Below are positions 18,978 to 28,123 of a DNA stretch of 64,000 nt, piece after piece; the stretch's first letter is position 1; the number at the start of each line of letters is the position of its first letter. This stretch comes from Enterovibrio norvegicus FF-33. Lineage in GTDB: Bacteria > Pseudomonadota > Gammaproteobacteria > Enterobacterales > Vibrionaceae. The stretch lies in contig NZ_AJYD02000038.1 of NCBI RefSeq assembly GCF_000286835.2, positions 1,532,185-1,596,184 on the forward strand, in the 5' to 3' direction. The position numbers and the translations under genes were made by a program. The notes beneath the pieces were generated by a model, which saw nothing but the letters and a program-made list of their open reading frames with translations, did not search any database and had not been told where the DNA came from.

Positions 18978-19220
18978 TCATTGCCCTATCTGAGCAATGA
19001 AGGAAACAAACTTCACCGATGCACCGAGCATTAGACTCATCATCGCGGCATACCACCACTTCATTTCTTCAGAAGAAAGGCTCTGAACATTGAACAGCAC
19101 CACATTGAGCCTATGCCATTTTTCAGTTCGATAAGCATACTGGAAAGCACAACGAATCAGCATCACCACGCCGGTGACCAAGAAAACTGTTTCAATCGCG
19201 TGTGCAATCACTGGTAGCAA
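18978..19220 (-). CDS. Small two-helix membrane protein of unknown function
   Basis: Not a family I know. The sequence has one hydrophobic helix near the N-terminus (TVFLVTGVVMLIRCAF) and one near the C-terminus (WWYAAMMSLMLGASVKFVSFI) with a short soluble middle. I place the start at the TTG at 19220, which has GAAGGAG eight bases upstream. The frame is open to 19277, but no ribosome-binding site supports the longer version. About 80 residues; no operon partner. Confidence 0.5.
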   Translation of the reverse strand: MLPVIAHAIETVFLVTGVVMLIRCAFQYAYRTEKWHRLNVVLFNVQSLSSEEMKWWYAAMMSLMLGASVKFVSFIAQIGQ

Positions 19221-19364
19221 ACTGTTCACTCCTTCTATCAACAAACAAAATAAAACAAATGCGCAATCAAGATTCAATGTTTTATTTACACGGAGAGTAT
19301 AGTTCGTGAAGTGAAGGGAAAAAGACCAAGATAAAATGCGGTTGTGATCATAATGGTTTGTTCA

Positions 19365-19391
19365 GATAACAAAGGGAGCCATTGCTCCCTT
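19365..19391 (-). terminator. Probable terminator of the pirin gene
   Basis: AAGGGAGC (19372-19379) pairs with GCTCCCTT (19384-19391) around CATT; a short T-rich tract follows on the minus strand. Confidence 0.65.
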
Positions 19392-19415
19392 CTATTCGAT
19401 TGGCCAGTTAACCCT

Positions 19416-20255
19416 TCACTCGGTGAGCACACCATTTTGATAATCTTGGATCGCCTGATTAATCTCATCCATCGAATTCATCACAAATGGACCGTAATGC
19501 ACAACAGGCTCATCAATGGGCAGCCCCGCCAAGATCAGCACACCAGAATCTTTAACGGCTTTCAACGAAAGCTGTTCTCCCTCAGAAAGCTGAACCAAAT
19601 GCCCCTGACTTATCTGCTTACCCGCGACCTCTATGCTGCCTTTATAGACGAACAGATTCACTTGGTAGGCCGATGACATGGCAATGTTACGCGCCTCTCC
19701 CGCCAGTGCTTGCCAATCTGCAATCAATGTTTCAACACCTGTATTCTGCAAAGGTCCAGTGATTGCCTCACCGTTTTCAATGGCATTGCCTGAAATCATT
19801 CGAAGTAGGTTTTGTGCTGACCCGAACTCGTTGATTTCTGGCGCTTGAAAATCGTGGTATTGCGCCGGAAGCATTTTCTTTGCTGCTGGCAGATTAATCC
19901 AGATTTGAAAGCCATGCAGTTCGCCGTCATTCATGATCGGCATTTCACTGTGGATCACGCCCTTTCCAGCAGACATCCATTGTGCACCACCGCTGCTAAG
20001 CTCACCCACATTGCCCATGTGGTCACGATGCTGAAAGTGTCCTTTTAACATATACGTCAGGGTTTCAATTCCACGATGCGGGTGAGGAGGAAAACCGCCA
20101 ATATAGTCATTTGGATTGTCGCTTTTAAGCTCGTCGATCATCAAAAACGGACTGAGCTTCGCATCGTTAAAGCCATGAACGCGATTGATTTTAACGCCAT
20201 CACCGTCTTTTGAAGGGTGAGACTGAATAACACGAGTGACGGTTCTTAATTTCAT
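19416..20255 (-). CDS. Pirin family protein
   Basis: A bicupin protein of about 279 residues. The N-terminal cupin has the metal site pattern GFPPHPHRGIETLTYML...HRDHMGN and the pirin signature GAQWMSAGKGVIHSEMP. Bacterial pirins include quercetin 2,3-dioxygenases and regulators of central metabolism; which applies here cannot be told. I start at the ATG at 20255 with AAGGAGC upstream; the upstream 23 codons are not pirin-like. It is monocistronic. Confidence 0.88.
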   Translation of the reverse strand: MKLRTVTRVIQSHPSKDGDGVKINRVHGFNDAKLSPFLMIDELKSDNPNDYIGGFPPHPHRGIETLTYMLKGHFQHRDHMGNVGELSSGGAQWMSAGKGVIHSEMPIMNDGELHGFQIWINLPAAKKMLPAQYHDFQAPEINEFGSAQNLLRMISGNAIENGEAITGPLQNTGVETLIADWQALAGEARNIAMSSAYQVNLFVYKGSIEVAGKQISQGHLVQLSEGEQLSLKAVKDSGVLILAGLPIDEPVVHYGPFVMNSMDEINQAIQDYQNGVLTE

Positions 20256-20479
20256 AACAAGCTCCTTTGTTAGAGACAGTCTAGGGCAGAGTGACCCAAG
20301 GAAAAACCCACCAAACAGGAACAACTTGTTCTGTTTTTTCGAACAATCAATTTGGATGCAAAAAGTCTTTCGTGTTCAACAAAGTTATTTGCTTATCAAA
20401 GGCGAAAAAATTTTCTGTCCCAGTACGGACATCTCTGATATCTATACCCAAGTTCTACCAATTCACGGATGAATTTCTA

Positions 20480-21160
20480 ATGATCGAATGGAAAGCTGAC
20501 CATCTTTGGTACCACAGCGAAACATATCGTTGTTTTGGCGTCGATATTGGCCAGAGAATGACGATTGTTCGGCTGGATGATGGAAGCTTATTGGTTCATA
20601 ACCCTTGTGAACTTACAGAAGACATCAAAACGCAGATAGCCGTACTCGGCAGAGTAAGCTGCGTCACCACGGTTAATCAAAGTTTGCATCACCCCCTATC
20701 AGACTGGTGGCTTGTGTATCCCGATGCCTATTTTTACTCGGCTCCCGGTCTTGCCACAAAACGCACTGATATTGGTTTTGATGGCGAACTAACATCCACC
20801 ACTTCACCGAGATGGCGTAATCAACTCTACCAAACAGTTTTGCGTGGCAATGACCAAAATGAAGAAGTGGTATTTTGTGATCCCAACAGTCGGACCTTAA
20901 TGGTGGGTGAAAGCTTAATTTTGTTAAACCACGGATCAGTATTGCGTCGTGCCGTAGGAAAAGTCAGCGGTTGTCGCCAACATGCCAAAGTTCCGCTCAC
21001 CCAGCGCTTCCAGATCAAGGACCCAAAATTGCTACGACGTTCGCTACAAGAGATACTCACTTGGCCATTTGATCACATATTGCCCGTGCATGGTGACCCT
21101 ATATACCATGATGGAAAAACGAAGCTTGCTGAGGCCTATGGCTGGCTGTTGCACAGATAG
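20480..21160 (+). CDS. DUF4336-like metallo-beta-lactamase-fold protein
   Basis: The protein resembles the DUF4336 group of MBL-fold-like proteins: an N-terminal WYHSETYRCFGVDIGQRMTIVRLDDGSLLVHNPCELT, a middle NQSLHHPL, and a C-terminal ILPVHGDPI in which the His-Gly-Asp is typical. The classical HxHxDH motif is missing, so metal hydrolase activity is doubtful. The ATG at 20480 gives 226 residues. The frame is open 63 codons upstream, but that part is not protein-like. Function unknown. Confidence 0.65.
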   Translation: MIEWKADHLWYHSETYRCFGVDIGQRMTIVRLDDGSLLVHNPCELTEDIKTQIAVLGRVSCVTTVNQSLHHPLSDWWLVYPDAYFYSAPGLATKRTDIGFDGELTSTTSPRWRNQLYQTVLRGNDQNEEVVFCDPNSRTLMVGESLILLNHGSVLRRAVGKVSGCRQHAKVPLTQRFQIKDPKLLRRSLQEILTWPFDHILPVHGDPIYHDGKTKLAEAYGWLLHR

Positions 21161-21265
21161 TGGCTCGAAGTACATTGTTAGACTCTTACCACTAATTCAT
21201 AGCCCTTTACATTCAAGTCGCTATAATTGGGCAATAATTTTTCCACGTCCCCATAGAAGCAGTTC

Positions 21266-22189
21266 ATGAAACAAAATATTTTAACCTTTTTAAAAGGAAT
21301 GGCCATGGGTGCGGCCGATGTCGTTCCCGGCGTTTCCGGTGGCACAATCGCATTTATCACCGGCATTTATGACACCCTTTTAGAAAGCATCCGTCGCGTC
21401 AATCCATCTATATTCTCTCGTTGGCGTAACGAAGGGTTCGCCGCCGTGTGGACTCACGTTAACGGCACATTTCTCAGTACTTTGCTGGCCGGTATTCTGA
21501 CTGCAATTTTGACACTCGCCAAAGCCGTTTCTTACGCACTAACCGAACACCCCATCGTCATTTGGTCGTTTTTCTTCGGCCTTATCGTGGCATCTGCCTT
21601 ACACATGATCAAACAAGTTGAACGTTGGTCACTGCCTGAGGTTGCTCTCGCCATCGCAGGTGCGGTGTTCGCATACGGTATTACTGTTGCTAACCCAATA
21701 TCTCTTGAGTTCAACATGCTCACCGTATTCATCGCGGGTTCTATCGCTATTTGCGCGATGATCTTACCAGGCATTTCTGGCAGCTTTATTCTTTTGCTGC
21801 TTGGCATGTACGGTCCTGTGCTAGACGCAGTAAAAGGCCTAAACATCCCCATTCTTGGCTTGTTCGCACTAGGCTGCTTAGCGGGTTTATTGACCTTCTC
21901 TCATGTCCTTTCTTGGTTACTACGATCCTATCGTAGTTTTACTATCGCCTTTCTTACCGGTTTGCTTATTGGAGCACTTGGAAAAGTATGGCCATGGAAA
22001 GAAGTGCTCAGTTTCCGCATTAACTCATCGGGTGAACAAGTGCCATTGATTGAGAAAGTCCTGTCCCCATCCGCATTTGAAGCGGCAACCGGGCAACCGT
22101 CTCAACTTATCGTTGGACTTCTAATGATGGCTGTCGGATTTGGGCTCGTTCTTGGCTTAGAAAAAGTGTCACAGAAGCTTGGCGACTAA
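21266..22189 (+). CDS. popT: DUF368 undecaprenyl-phosphate translocase PopT
   Basis: A polytopic inner-membrane protein of 307 residues. GMAMGAADVVPGVSGGTIAFITGIYD is the DUF368 signature, and MILPGISGSFILLLLGMYGPVLDAVK is the inverted second half. DUF368 was renamed PopT after the V. cholerae member was shown to bring undecaprenyl phosphate back to the inner face of the membrane for cell-wall precursor recycling; this is from the literature as I recall it. The gene is monocistronic with a strong terminator. Confidence 0.88.
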   Translation: MKQNILTFLKGMAMGAADVVPGVSGGTIAFITGIYDTLLESIRRVNPSIFSRWRNEGFAAVWTHVNGTFLSTLLAGILTAILTLAKAVSYALTEHPIVIWSFFFGLIVASALHMIKQVERWSLPEVALAIAGAVFAYGITVANPISLEFNMLTVFIAGSIAICAMILPGISGSFILLLLGMYGPVLDAVKGLNIPILGLFALGCLAGLLTFSHVLSWLLRSYRSFTIAFLTGLLIGALGKVWPWKEVLSFRINSSGEQVPLIEKVLSPSAFEAATGQPSQLIVGLLMMAVGFGLVLGLEKVSQKLGD

Positions 22190-22244
22190 TCAGCCTATAT
22201 GCCACACGGCTGACACGATGCACAAACATTAGCGTCTTGAAATG

Positions 22245-22273
22245 AAAGGGTTGCCGCGAGGCAGCCCTTTTTC
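22245..22273 (+). terminator. Rho-independent terminator of popT
   Basis: AAAGGGTTGCC and GGCAGCCCTTT (22245-22270, one wobble pair) enclose GCGA and are followed by Ts. Confidence 0.8.
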
Positions 22274-22360
22274 ATTTAGCCTATTTCAAGACCTTACTCA
22301 CATAGATATCAGGAGGATGGTGATACACTTTTCAGCGTTTATTCCTCAATATTGTTCTTT

Positions 22361-22813
22361 ATGAAAAATAGCCTTTTTACACATCGTCGATGGTTCGACG
22401 CCTTTTCTCTCCTTATTTTTCTTTGCGCAGGCTATTTTTTGGCCGATCAGTTTCTGTTTTCTGAATCCAATGAATCCGTCACCACGACACCAGCCTGCAC
22501 ACTTGGCACAACACCTTGCGCATTTTCTTCGGCAATAGCAAAACTCACCGAAGATACCGTTACACCTTTAATTCCTGTCACACTCGATGTCACAGTTAAC
22601 GACAATGACGCACCTTATTTGTTACTGGAAGTCGAAGGTGTGGAAATGAACATGGGGATGTACAAACTCAAGCTAGCCAAGTCTGACAATAATCAATATC
22701 GTGGTGAAGTCATGTTGCCACTATGCATGGATGCTGAAATGACATGGCGCGGCGCCATTAGCAGTCCAGACAAGAAAATTTTGCTGCCTATAGACATAAG
22801 GATGAAGAGATGA
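22361..22813 (+). CDS. Membrane-anchored protein upstream of SCO1-like gene
   Basis: The protein has one N-terminal membrane anchor (DAFSLLIFLCAGYFLADQFLF) and a 115-residue outer domain with a pair of Cys in PACTLGTTPCAF and a third in LPLCMDAEM. Its stop overlaps the SCO-family start as ATGA, so the two are translationally coupled, which suggests a copper or cytochrome-oxidase assembly role. I do not recognise a named family. The ATG at 22361 is preferred over one three codons upstream on similarity of form only. Confidence 0.6.
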   Translation: MKNSLFTHRRWFDAFSLLIFLCAGYFLADQFLFSESNESVTTTPACTLGTTPCAFSSAIAKLTEDTVTPLIPVTLDVTVNDNDAPYLLLEVEGVEMNMGMYKLKLAKSDNNQYRGEVMLPLCMDAEMTWRGAISSPDKKILLPIDIRMKR

Positions 22814-23391
22814 AAACAAAGATCATTGTTTTAGCTCTGGCTTTACTTGCCGGTTTGGGCGCGAGATACATGGTGCAACAAAACGAAACCGTTGAAGCAA
22901 ATGTTGAACTTGGACAACTAAAAAGTGGTGATCAAAACATCAACCTTTTTGACAATGCAGACGACAGGTTACGCGTGGTCTATTTCGGCTACACCCATTG
23001 CCCCGATGTATGTCCAACATCATTAGCCATTCTTTCCGCGGCGCTAAAATCACTCCCAGAAGACGCCTTGACCAATGTTCGCCCACTGTTTGTTACCTTA
23101 GATCCCAAAAGAGACGACGCTGAAGCTGCAAAAGAATATGCGGGATATTTCCACCCCATGATTGAAGGTGCGAGTGGCAGTGAACAAGAAATTGCGGCAT
23201 TGGCACGCAAGTACGGCGTGCTTTATCAAATCACTGAACTTGAAAATTCCGCCATGGAATACGCCGTCGACCACAGTTCCTACTTCTATTTTTTGCAACC
23301 TGATGGCACTTTGGTTGAAAAAGTCCCGCACACGCTAAATCCAAACATGGTGTCAGATGCCATCATGAGGCTCACTACTGCCACGCAGTAA
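22810..23391 (+). CDS. SCO1/SenC family copper chaperone
   Basis: A membrane-tethered thioredoxin-fold protein that delivers copper to the CuA site of cytochrome oxidase or keeps its cysteines reduced. After an N-terminal anchor, FGYTHCPDVCPTS gives the CxxxC copper ligands, and the third ligand is His in YAVDHSSYFYFL. The length of 193 fits. It overlaps the upstream gene by four bases, and a PCuAC chaperone follows 80 bases later, so these three genes form a copper-handling set. Confidence 0.9.
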   Translation: MKTKIIVLALALLAGLGARYMVQQNETVEANVELGQLKSGDQNINLFDNADDRLRVVYFGYTHCPDVCPTSLAILSAALKSLPEDALTNVRPLFVTLDPKRDDAEAAKEYAGYFHPMIEGASGSEQEIAALARKYGVLYQITELENSAMEYAVDHSSYFYFLQPDGTLVEKVPHTLNPNMVSDAIMRLTTATQ

Positions 23392-23473
23392 TCCGTTATC
23401 CTAATTACCATCAACGCGCTCCTGGTGCGTTGTTTTCCTTAAACATCAATATATACAAATAAAGGAACCCTTG

Positions 23474-23935
23474 ATGAAAGCCTCTTCGTCTTTATGTGCA
23501 TTACTCATTGGTCTATTCACTTTTTCTGCACAAGCGACCATCGAAATCAACGATCCTTATGCACGAGCAACACCACCACGAGCGCCAAACAGCGCAGCGT
23601 TCATGGTATTAGTGAACTCAGGGGACAAATCCGTCAATTTGGTCAGAGCGGCCACTCCCGCAGCCGGAAAAGTTGAATTGCACAGTCACGTTATGGCTGA
23701 CGGCATGATGAAAATGCGACAAGTCGAAAACATTGCCATTCCTAGCCATGGAAAAGCGACGTTAGAACCCGGTGGTTTACATGTCATGCTTTTCGATTTG
23801 GCTGCACCATTGAAGGAAGGCGAATCACTTCCCCTCACCCTTCACTTCTCAGACGGAACAGAAATCACACAATCTGTTCCTATAAGAAAGACAATAGTTG
23901 AATCAAAAATGAAACACAGTCACGATAACGGCTAG
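23474..23935 (+). CDS. Periplasmic copper chaperone PCu(A)C
   Basis: A secreted copper(I) carrier. It has a signal peptide (MKASSSLCALLIGLFTFSAQA) and the PCuAC metal motif: His and Met in ELHSHVMADGMMKM, then PGGLHVML about 25 residues on. A Met- and His-containing tail (KMKHSHDNG) may add a binding site. I use the ATG at 23474 with AAGGAA upstream, not the TTG one codon earlier. It works with the SCO-family protein in CuA assembly. Confidence 0.88.
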   Translation: MKASSSLCALLIGLFTFSAQATIEINDPYARATPPRAPNSAAFMVLVNSGDKSVNLVRAATPAAGKVELHSHVMADGMMKMRQVENIAIPSHGKATLEPGGLHVMLFDLAAPLKEGESLPLTLHFSDGTEITQSVPIRKTIVESKMKHSHDNG

Positions 23936-24034
23936 AAATCTGCCAAAGTTCTAAACATTTATGCTGACCTGTGACTTAGATTTTTAGGCTGTATCAACAA
24001 TGAGGCGGATATCAAAGGGCAACAGGCGGCAGAA

Positions 24035-24061
24035 TAGACAATCCCAGTCTATGGTTATACT
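24035..24061 (+). promoter_or_regulatory. Candidate lpp promoter
   Basis: TAGACA (24035-24040, five of six to the -35 consensus) and TATACT (24056-24061, five of six to -10) are 15 bases apart, which is short but usable. They would give a leader of about 60 bases before lpp. Confidence 0.35.
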
Positions 24062-24129
24062 GCAGCCAGTTATTCAACAGGTAAAAGCAGTAAAGTAATG
24101 CAACCCAACAAAAACAATGAGGTTTAACT

Positions 24130-24375
24130 ATGAAAATTCGTCTTCTAGCGTTAGCAGCAGTTGCATCCAGCGCACTACTTGCTGGTTGTTCTGGCAATTC
24201 AGCGCTTGAGCAAAGTGTTGCAGATATGTCATCGAAAGTAGATTCTCTTTCAAACCAAGTTTCAGCTCTACAAGGTGACGTAGCTGACGTAGCAGCAGCA
24301 TCTGCACTGGCTTATGACGAAGCTGCTCGTGCAAATGAGCGTATCGACAACATGGCGCAGTCTTACACTAAGTAA
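24130..24375 (+). CDS. lpp: Major outer-membrane (Braun) lipoprotein Lpp
   Basis: An 81-residue precursor. The lipobox LLAGC puts the lipidated Cys at 20. The mature part is a heptad-patterned helix (SVADMSSKVDSLSNQVSALQGDVADVA) that would form the trimeric coiled coil. It ends in Thr-Lys, and the C-terminal Lys is the residue that L,D-transpeptidases join to peptidoglycan. GAGG lies eight bases before the ATG. It faces an L,D-transpeptidase gene across only 20 bases. Confidence 0.9.
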   Translation: MKIRLLALAAVASSALLAGCSGNSALEQSVADMSSKVDSLSNQVSALQGDVADVAAASALAYDEAARANERIDNMAQSYTK

Positions 24376-24395
24376 GTCAACTGCACCATATCCCC

Positions 24396-25343
24396 CTATA
24401 ATTCTGCGGCATCTTCGGATGCCGCATCGTTATTTCCCATCTCTAACGGCAATCCTGATTGTACCGCTAACGCTGCCCTGTAACGACTCACATTCATTCT
24501 GTTGGCTTCCAACCAATGTGCCGTGCGCGCATCTGGTGGCGTAAGAATGCGTGAGCCTGCTTCTGCTTCATCTTCTGAAAGCGGACGATGAACTTCAACA
24601 TACACTGCGCCATCAGGCTCATAACTGGTTTTCACCGGCTCGTTTATCACACGTACTTTCTCGCCAACCGCCACTTCATTGAACAACCAATCAATGTCCT
24701 GCGGGCGCATACGAATACACCCTGAGCTTACACGTAAGCCAATCCCAAAGTCTTTATTTGTACCGTGGATCAAATAAGAGCCAGTGCCATAAGCCAGTCT
24801 CAGTGCGTGATTGCCCAATGGATTCTCTGGTCCCGCGGGTACAACTTCAGGCAACACGATATTGCGCTCTTCTAGATACTCTTTGCGAATGCTTGCTGGA
24901 GGCGTCCACGTTGGATTTTCACGTTTTTGGCTGATTTTTGTTTTCATAATTGGCGTATCACGGCCAATACGGCCAATACCGATCGGGAAAACATTTACTT
25001 TGCCGATTTTCGGTTCGAAATAGTAAAGGCGAAGTTCCGCAAGGTTGATGACAATGCCTTCGTAATCGACGTCAGGCAGGATCAACGCCTGCGGAATCGT
25101 GACGAATGAACCTGGCTGCGGCAAATAAGGATCGACGCCAGGGTTGGCTGAAAGCAAGGCGAGAAATCCGACATTGTATTCTTTCGCGATAAGCTCGAGA
25201 TGCTCGCCCGGTTTAACGACATGCACCGTATTGTCACCAATCAGGCGCGTGTCTTTTTCCGGCCATTCGTATTGGTTTGCTTGAAGTGCAAATGGCATCA
25301 GCAATGCACATAAAATTGAAAGTCGTTTTAGCGTTAAACTCAT
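24396..25343 (-). CDS. LysM-containing L,D-transpeptidase (ErfK/YbiS type)
   Basis: A periplasmic enzyme that attaches Lpp to meso-DAP in peptidoglycan or makes 3-3 cross-links. It has a signal peptide, a LysM-like region (HVVKPGEHLELIAKEYNVGFLALLSANPGVDP, about 41-72), and the YkuD catalytic domain with His193 (IHGT) and Cys209 in VSSGCIRM. The 315-residue length matches the Lpp-anchoring enzymes of E. coli. It converges on lpp, and its last codons form part of the hairpin at 24405-24426. Functional pairing with lpp is an inference from adjacency. Confidence 0.9.
   Translation of the reverse strand: MSLTLKRLSILCALLMPFALQANQYEWPEKDTRLIGDNTVHVVKPGEHLELIAKEYNVGFLALLSANPGVDPYLPQPGSFVTIPQALILPDVDYEGIVINLAELRLYYFEPKIGKVNVFPIGIGRIGRDTPIMKTKISQKRENPTWTPPASIRKEYLEERNIVLPEVVPAGPENPLGNHALRLAYGTGSYLIHGTNKDFGIGLRVSSGCIRMRPQDIDWLFNEVAVGEKVRVINEPVKTSYEPDGAVYVEVHRPLSEDEAEAGSRILTPPDARTAHWLEANRMNVSRYRAALAVQSGLPLEMGNNDAASEDAAEL
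24405..24426 (+). terminator. UUCG-capped hairpin downstream of lpp
   Basis: TGCGGCATC-TTCG-GATGCCGCA is a perfect 9-bp stem capped by the very stable C(UUCG)G tetraloop in the lpp sense. It has only a weak T tract after it. It lies inside the last codons of the convergent transpeptidase gene, so it probably protects or ends the lpp mRNA. Confidence 0.55.
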
Positions 25344-25552
25344 GTGTCAAAATTCTCGGTAATATTTTTCGCCGAATCGATTCTTCATTTACCGCACGTA
25401 TTCAAACGGACAAATTGCATGTGGCGCTTAATCCAAGACGATTCAGTGTCTTTAACCTTATAGAGTATAAGATATCACGCCAAGCGACTCACCCTTCAGG
25501 CTAGCCTCTTTGATTATCACATCAAATGTGCAATTTTTCTCGACGCTGACAC

Positions 25553-25583
25553 AAAACGTAAAGAGCGCCCATCGGCGCTCTTT
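25553..25583 (-). terminator. Rho-independent terminator of the gene at 25630
   Basis: AAGAGCGCC (25561-25569) and GGCGCTCTT (25574-25582) form a perfect stem with a 4-nt loop, with a modest T tract on the minus strand. Confidence 0.65.
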
Positions 25584-25629
25584 AACATGAAATCTTCCCA
25601 CTGCAATACCGAGCAGAACACAGCAATGA

Positions 25630-26040
25630 TCAGAAAAACATTCTAAGTCCAAATGACCCTTCAAATTTGAACGCTGCGTCTTCTTGCCAATACCAGGCTG
25701 TTCCCGCTTCTCCGTAGAGTTCAACATTGCCATGCCCCATTGGCAATGCAACACCTAGCCCTGCTCTGGGTCCCCATTTATGCTTAGGGTCATCAACCCA
25801 CTGCATGCCTGTGTAGCCATAAAGAGGCGCATATTCGGGTCTTGCCAACCACTCACCGAGATTCCATAGGCCATCAACGGCGGCCCCTTTTTCTTGTATT
25901 CCTAAAGAAATACGAACCACATCTTGTGACACTGTCACACCAGACATTGGTGAACCAAAAAAAATCCCAGCAGACAAGCCTTGTGCTGACACGGATATCG
26001 AAGGCATGGCTAAAGCAAACAATAAGAAAAAACGTTTCAT
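25630..26040 (-). CDS. Small exported beta-barrel-like protein
   Basis: The protein has a clear signal peptide (MKRFFLLFALAMPSISVSA) and a 117-residue mature part rich in alternating strands and aromatic residues (GIFFGSPMSG, YGYTGMQWVDD, GNVELYGEAGTAWYWQED), ending GSFGLRMFF. The terminal aromatic and strand pattern suggest a small outer-membrane barrel. The ATG at 26040 has GGAAG six bases upstream. I cannot name a family or role. Confidence 0.6.
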   Translation of the reverse strand: MKRFFLLFALAMPSISVSAQGLSAGIFFGSPMSGVTVSQDVVRISLGIQEKGAAVDGLWNLGEWLARPEYAPLYGYTGMQWVDDPKHKWGPRAGLGVALPMGHGNVELYGEAGTAWYWQEDAAFKFEGSFGLRMFF

Positions 26041-26370
26041 CAAAACTTCCATTTAAATATACCCGAATGACATAACCGTTCAGACGTGCAACGGGCGATA
26101 GGAGCGCTTCATTGCAGAGGTGGAATAGCTGAAAATAGGTTCAACCAGGCATCCCAAACGCCTGACTGCCTATAAAACAATCACTTCGTTATATGCATCG
26201 ACAACGCGATCACTCTACATGCCATCGGTCACATCTACCATCATCCAAGTAACGTTTTTTCATACAGAATGTAAACTAATGAAAGAAATTGCTCGTTATG
26301 TAGGTCTGTTCGGAATAATACGTAGGCTTTTGATGAAAGCCTGACCTGAAGTCACCGCCGGAGAGCATCG
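26041..26370 (+). promoter_or_regulatory. msrPQ upstream region with a possible 21-codon leader ORF
   Basis: This 330-base interval must hold the msrPQ promoter. At 26279-26344 there is an open frame of 21 codons (MKEIARYVGLFGIIRRLLMKA), ending 26 bases before msrP, with no good ribosome-binding site. Its 3' part contains a hairpin, AGGCTTT-TGATG-AAAGCCT, at 26324-26342. Whether it is translated is unknown. Confidence 0.35.
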
Positions 26371-27393
26371 ATGCTGATTCGTGTACCTAAAAAATCTGAG
26401 ATAAAAGAGCATGAACTGACACCACAATCGGTTTATCACTCGCGAAGAGACATACTGAAAAAGCTAGGAATAATGACAGCCACCTTGCCTTTTGCGGCTC
26501 AGAGTCAAGCTAACATCTTTGACATATTCAGTAGCGGAGAAGACAACGCTGAACCAGCGACAGTTTTTCAACGATCCCCGCTTATAACAAACTCAAGCCC
26601 TTATGGGAGTGGTTTGTCACTGACTCCGGAATCAAAAGTGCTTACCTACAACAACTTTTATGAGTTTGGTACAGGCAAAGGCGACCCTGTTGAAAACAGC
26701 CAGTCTTTTCGCGTTGACCCTTGGAAACTCGAGGTGACTGGATTAGTCAATAACCCTATCACGCTAAGTTATGATGATTTGCTCAAACAGTTTCCATTAG
26801 AAGAGCGCTTGTATCGAATGCGCTGTGTGGAAGCATGGTCGATGAATGTGCCATGGATAGGCTTCTCACTTGCTGCTCTATTGAAAGCTGCCGATCCTCT
26901 TGGCAGTGCGAAATACGTTGCATTTGAAACCCTACACGATCCCAAACAAATGCCAGGGCAAGCCTCTCAGTTTGTTGGTGGTGGGATTGATTACCCCTAC
27001 GTTGAAGGATTACGCCTTGATGAAGCCATGAACCCATTAACATTGTTAAGTGTGGGCTTATATGGTCAAACTCTTGCCCCGCAAAACGGCGCACCGGTGC
27101 GCTTGGTTGTGCCATGGAAATACGGATTTAAGAGCATCAAGTCGATCGTTAAAATTCATCTTTTGGAATCACAGCCAGCTACAACGTGGAACTTGCTGGC
27201 TCGTCACGAGTACGGGTTTTACGCCAACGTGAATCCTCAAGTTGATCATCCGCGTTGGAGCCAAGGCTCAGAACGTTTCATTGGTGAAGGATCAATCTTC
27301 AGTTCTCGTCGTCAACCTACACTGATGTTTAACGGCTATGAAGATGAAGTGGCGAGCTTGTACAAAGGCATGGATCTGAGGTCTAGCTACTGA
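26371..27393 (+). CDS. msrP: Periplasmic methionine sulfoxide reductase catalytic subunit MsrP
   Basis: A molybdopterin enzyme that repairs oxidised methionines in periplasmic proteins. The twin-arginine signal [11 protein letters not shown] is at residues 24-34, and the Mo-ligand Cys is at 152 in MRCVEAW. The sulfite-oxidase fold continues with [20 protein letters not shown]. The length of 340 is normal (E. coli YedY 334). The gene overlaps msrQ by one base as TGATG. Confidence 0.95.
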   Translation: MLIRVPKKSEIKEHELTPQSVYHSRRDILKKLGIMTATLPFAAQSQANIFDIFSSGEDNAEPATVFQRSPLITNSSPYGSGLSLTPESKVLTYNNFYEFGTGKGDPVENSQSFRVDPWKLEVTGLVNNPITLSYDDLLKQFPLEERLYRMRCVEAWSMNVPWIGFSLAALLKAADPLGSAKYVAFETLHDPKQMPGQASQFVGGGIDYPYVEGLRLDEAMNPLTLLSVGLYGQTLAPQNGAPVRLVVPWKYGFKSIKSIVKIHLLESQPATTWNLLARHEYGFYANVNPQVDHPRWSQGSERFIGEGSIFSSRRQPTLMFNGYEDEVASLYKGMDLRSSY

Positions 27394-28010
27394 TGCCACT
27401 CACAGCAAAGCGAATCGTTTGGGTAAAAGCGCTGATTCATGTTGTCAGTCTGACGTTTGCGGCCAATATGGTTTGGTTAGTGCTAAACAACAAGTTCGGC
27501 GCTGACCCTGTAGACGGCATCACTCACTACACTGGGCTGGCTGCGCTTAATACTTTGATCATTACTATGTTAGTTAGCCCCATTGCGAAGTATGCGCGAC
27601 AGGGTTTACTGATCCGTTGTCGGCGGGTGCTTGGGCTATATAGCTTTTTCTGGGCAACCTTACACTTGCTCACGTATTTGGCGTTGGATCTGACATTCGA
27701 TTTTTCACTTCTAGGCACAGAAATCCTAAGCCGCCCTTACCTCACCGTCGGCGCATTTTGTTGGGTAATCCTTTTTGCACTAACCGTGACTTCAACGTCG
27801 CGTATTCAACGGAAAATGGGCGTGAAATGGCAGAAACTGCACAATTCTGTTTATTTGGTTCTTATTTTGGCACCGATTCATTTTTACTGGTCATCAAAGT
27901 CTGAATTGCTTGAGCCTTCCCTCTATTTTTTGTTGGGAGTTTCACTACTGGCAATTCGCTGGAAGACCTTAAAAAGAATCGTATTAAACCCGATGCTTAA
28001 GCGCGGATAG
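27393..28010 (+). CDS. msrQ: Haem-binding membrane subunit MsrQ
   Basis: The inner-membrane b-type haem protein that passes electrons to MsrP. Six hydrophobic segments in 205 residues belong to the ferric-reductase-like domain. Candidate haem ligands are His in WATLHLLTYLALDL and His residues in KLHNSVYLVLILAPIHFYW. The start is coupled to the msrP stop. In E. coli the pair is induced by hypochlorite through HprRS; no such sensor is seen here. Confidence 0.93.
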   Translation: MPLTAKRIVWVKALIHVVSLTFAANMVWLVLNNKFGADPVDGITHYTGLAALNTLIITMLVSPIAKYARQGLLIRCRRVLGLYSFFWATLHLLTYLALDLTFDFSLLGTEILSRPYLTVGAFCWVILFALTVTSTSRIQRKMGVKWQKLHNSVYLVLILAPIHFYWSSKSELLEPSLYFLLGVSLLAIRWKTLKRIVLNPMLKRG

Positions 28011-28123
28011 CCTCACTTTTGAACGCTTCACCACATTTAGCTACCAGAGATAGTGCAAAGTGTAAATTTTTGCCATACTTTAGATAACCCTCTGTCGTGG
28101 GGCTTGTTTTGGAGTAGGCATTT

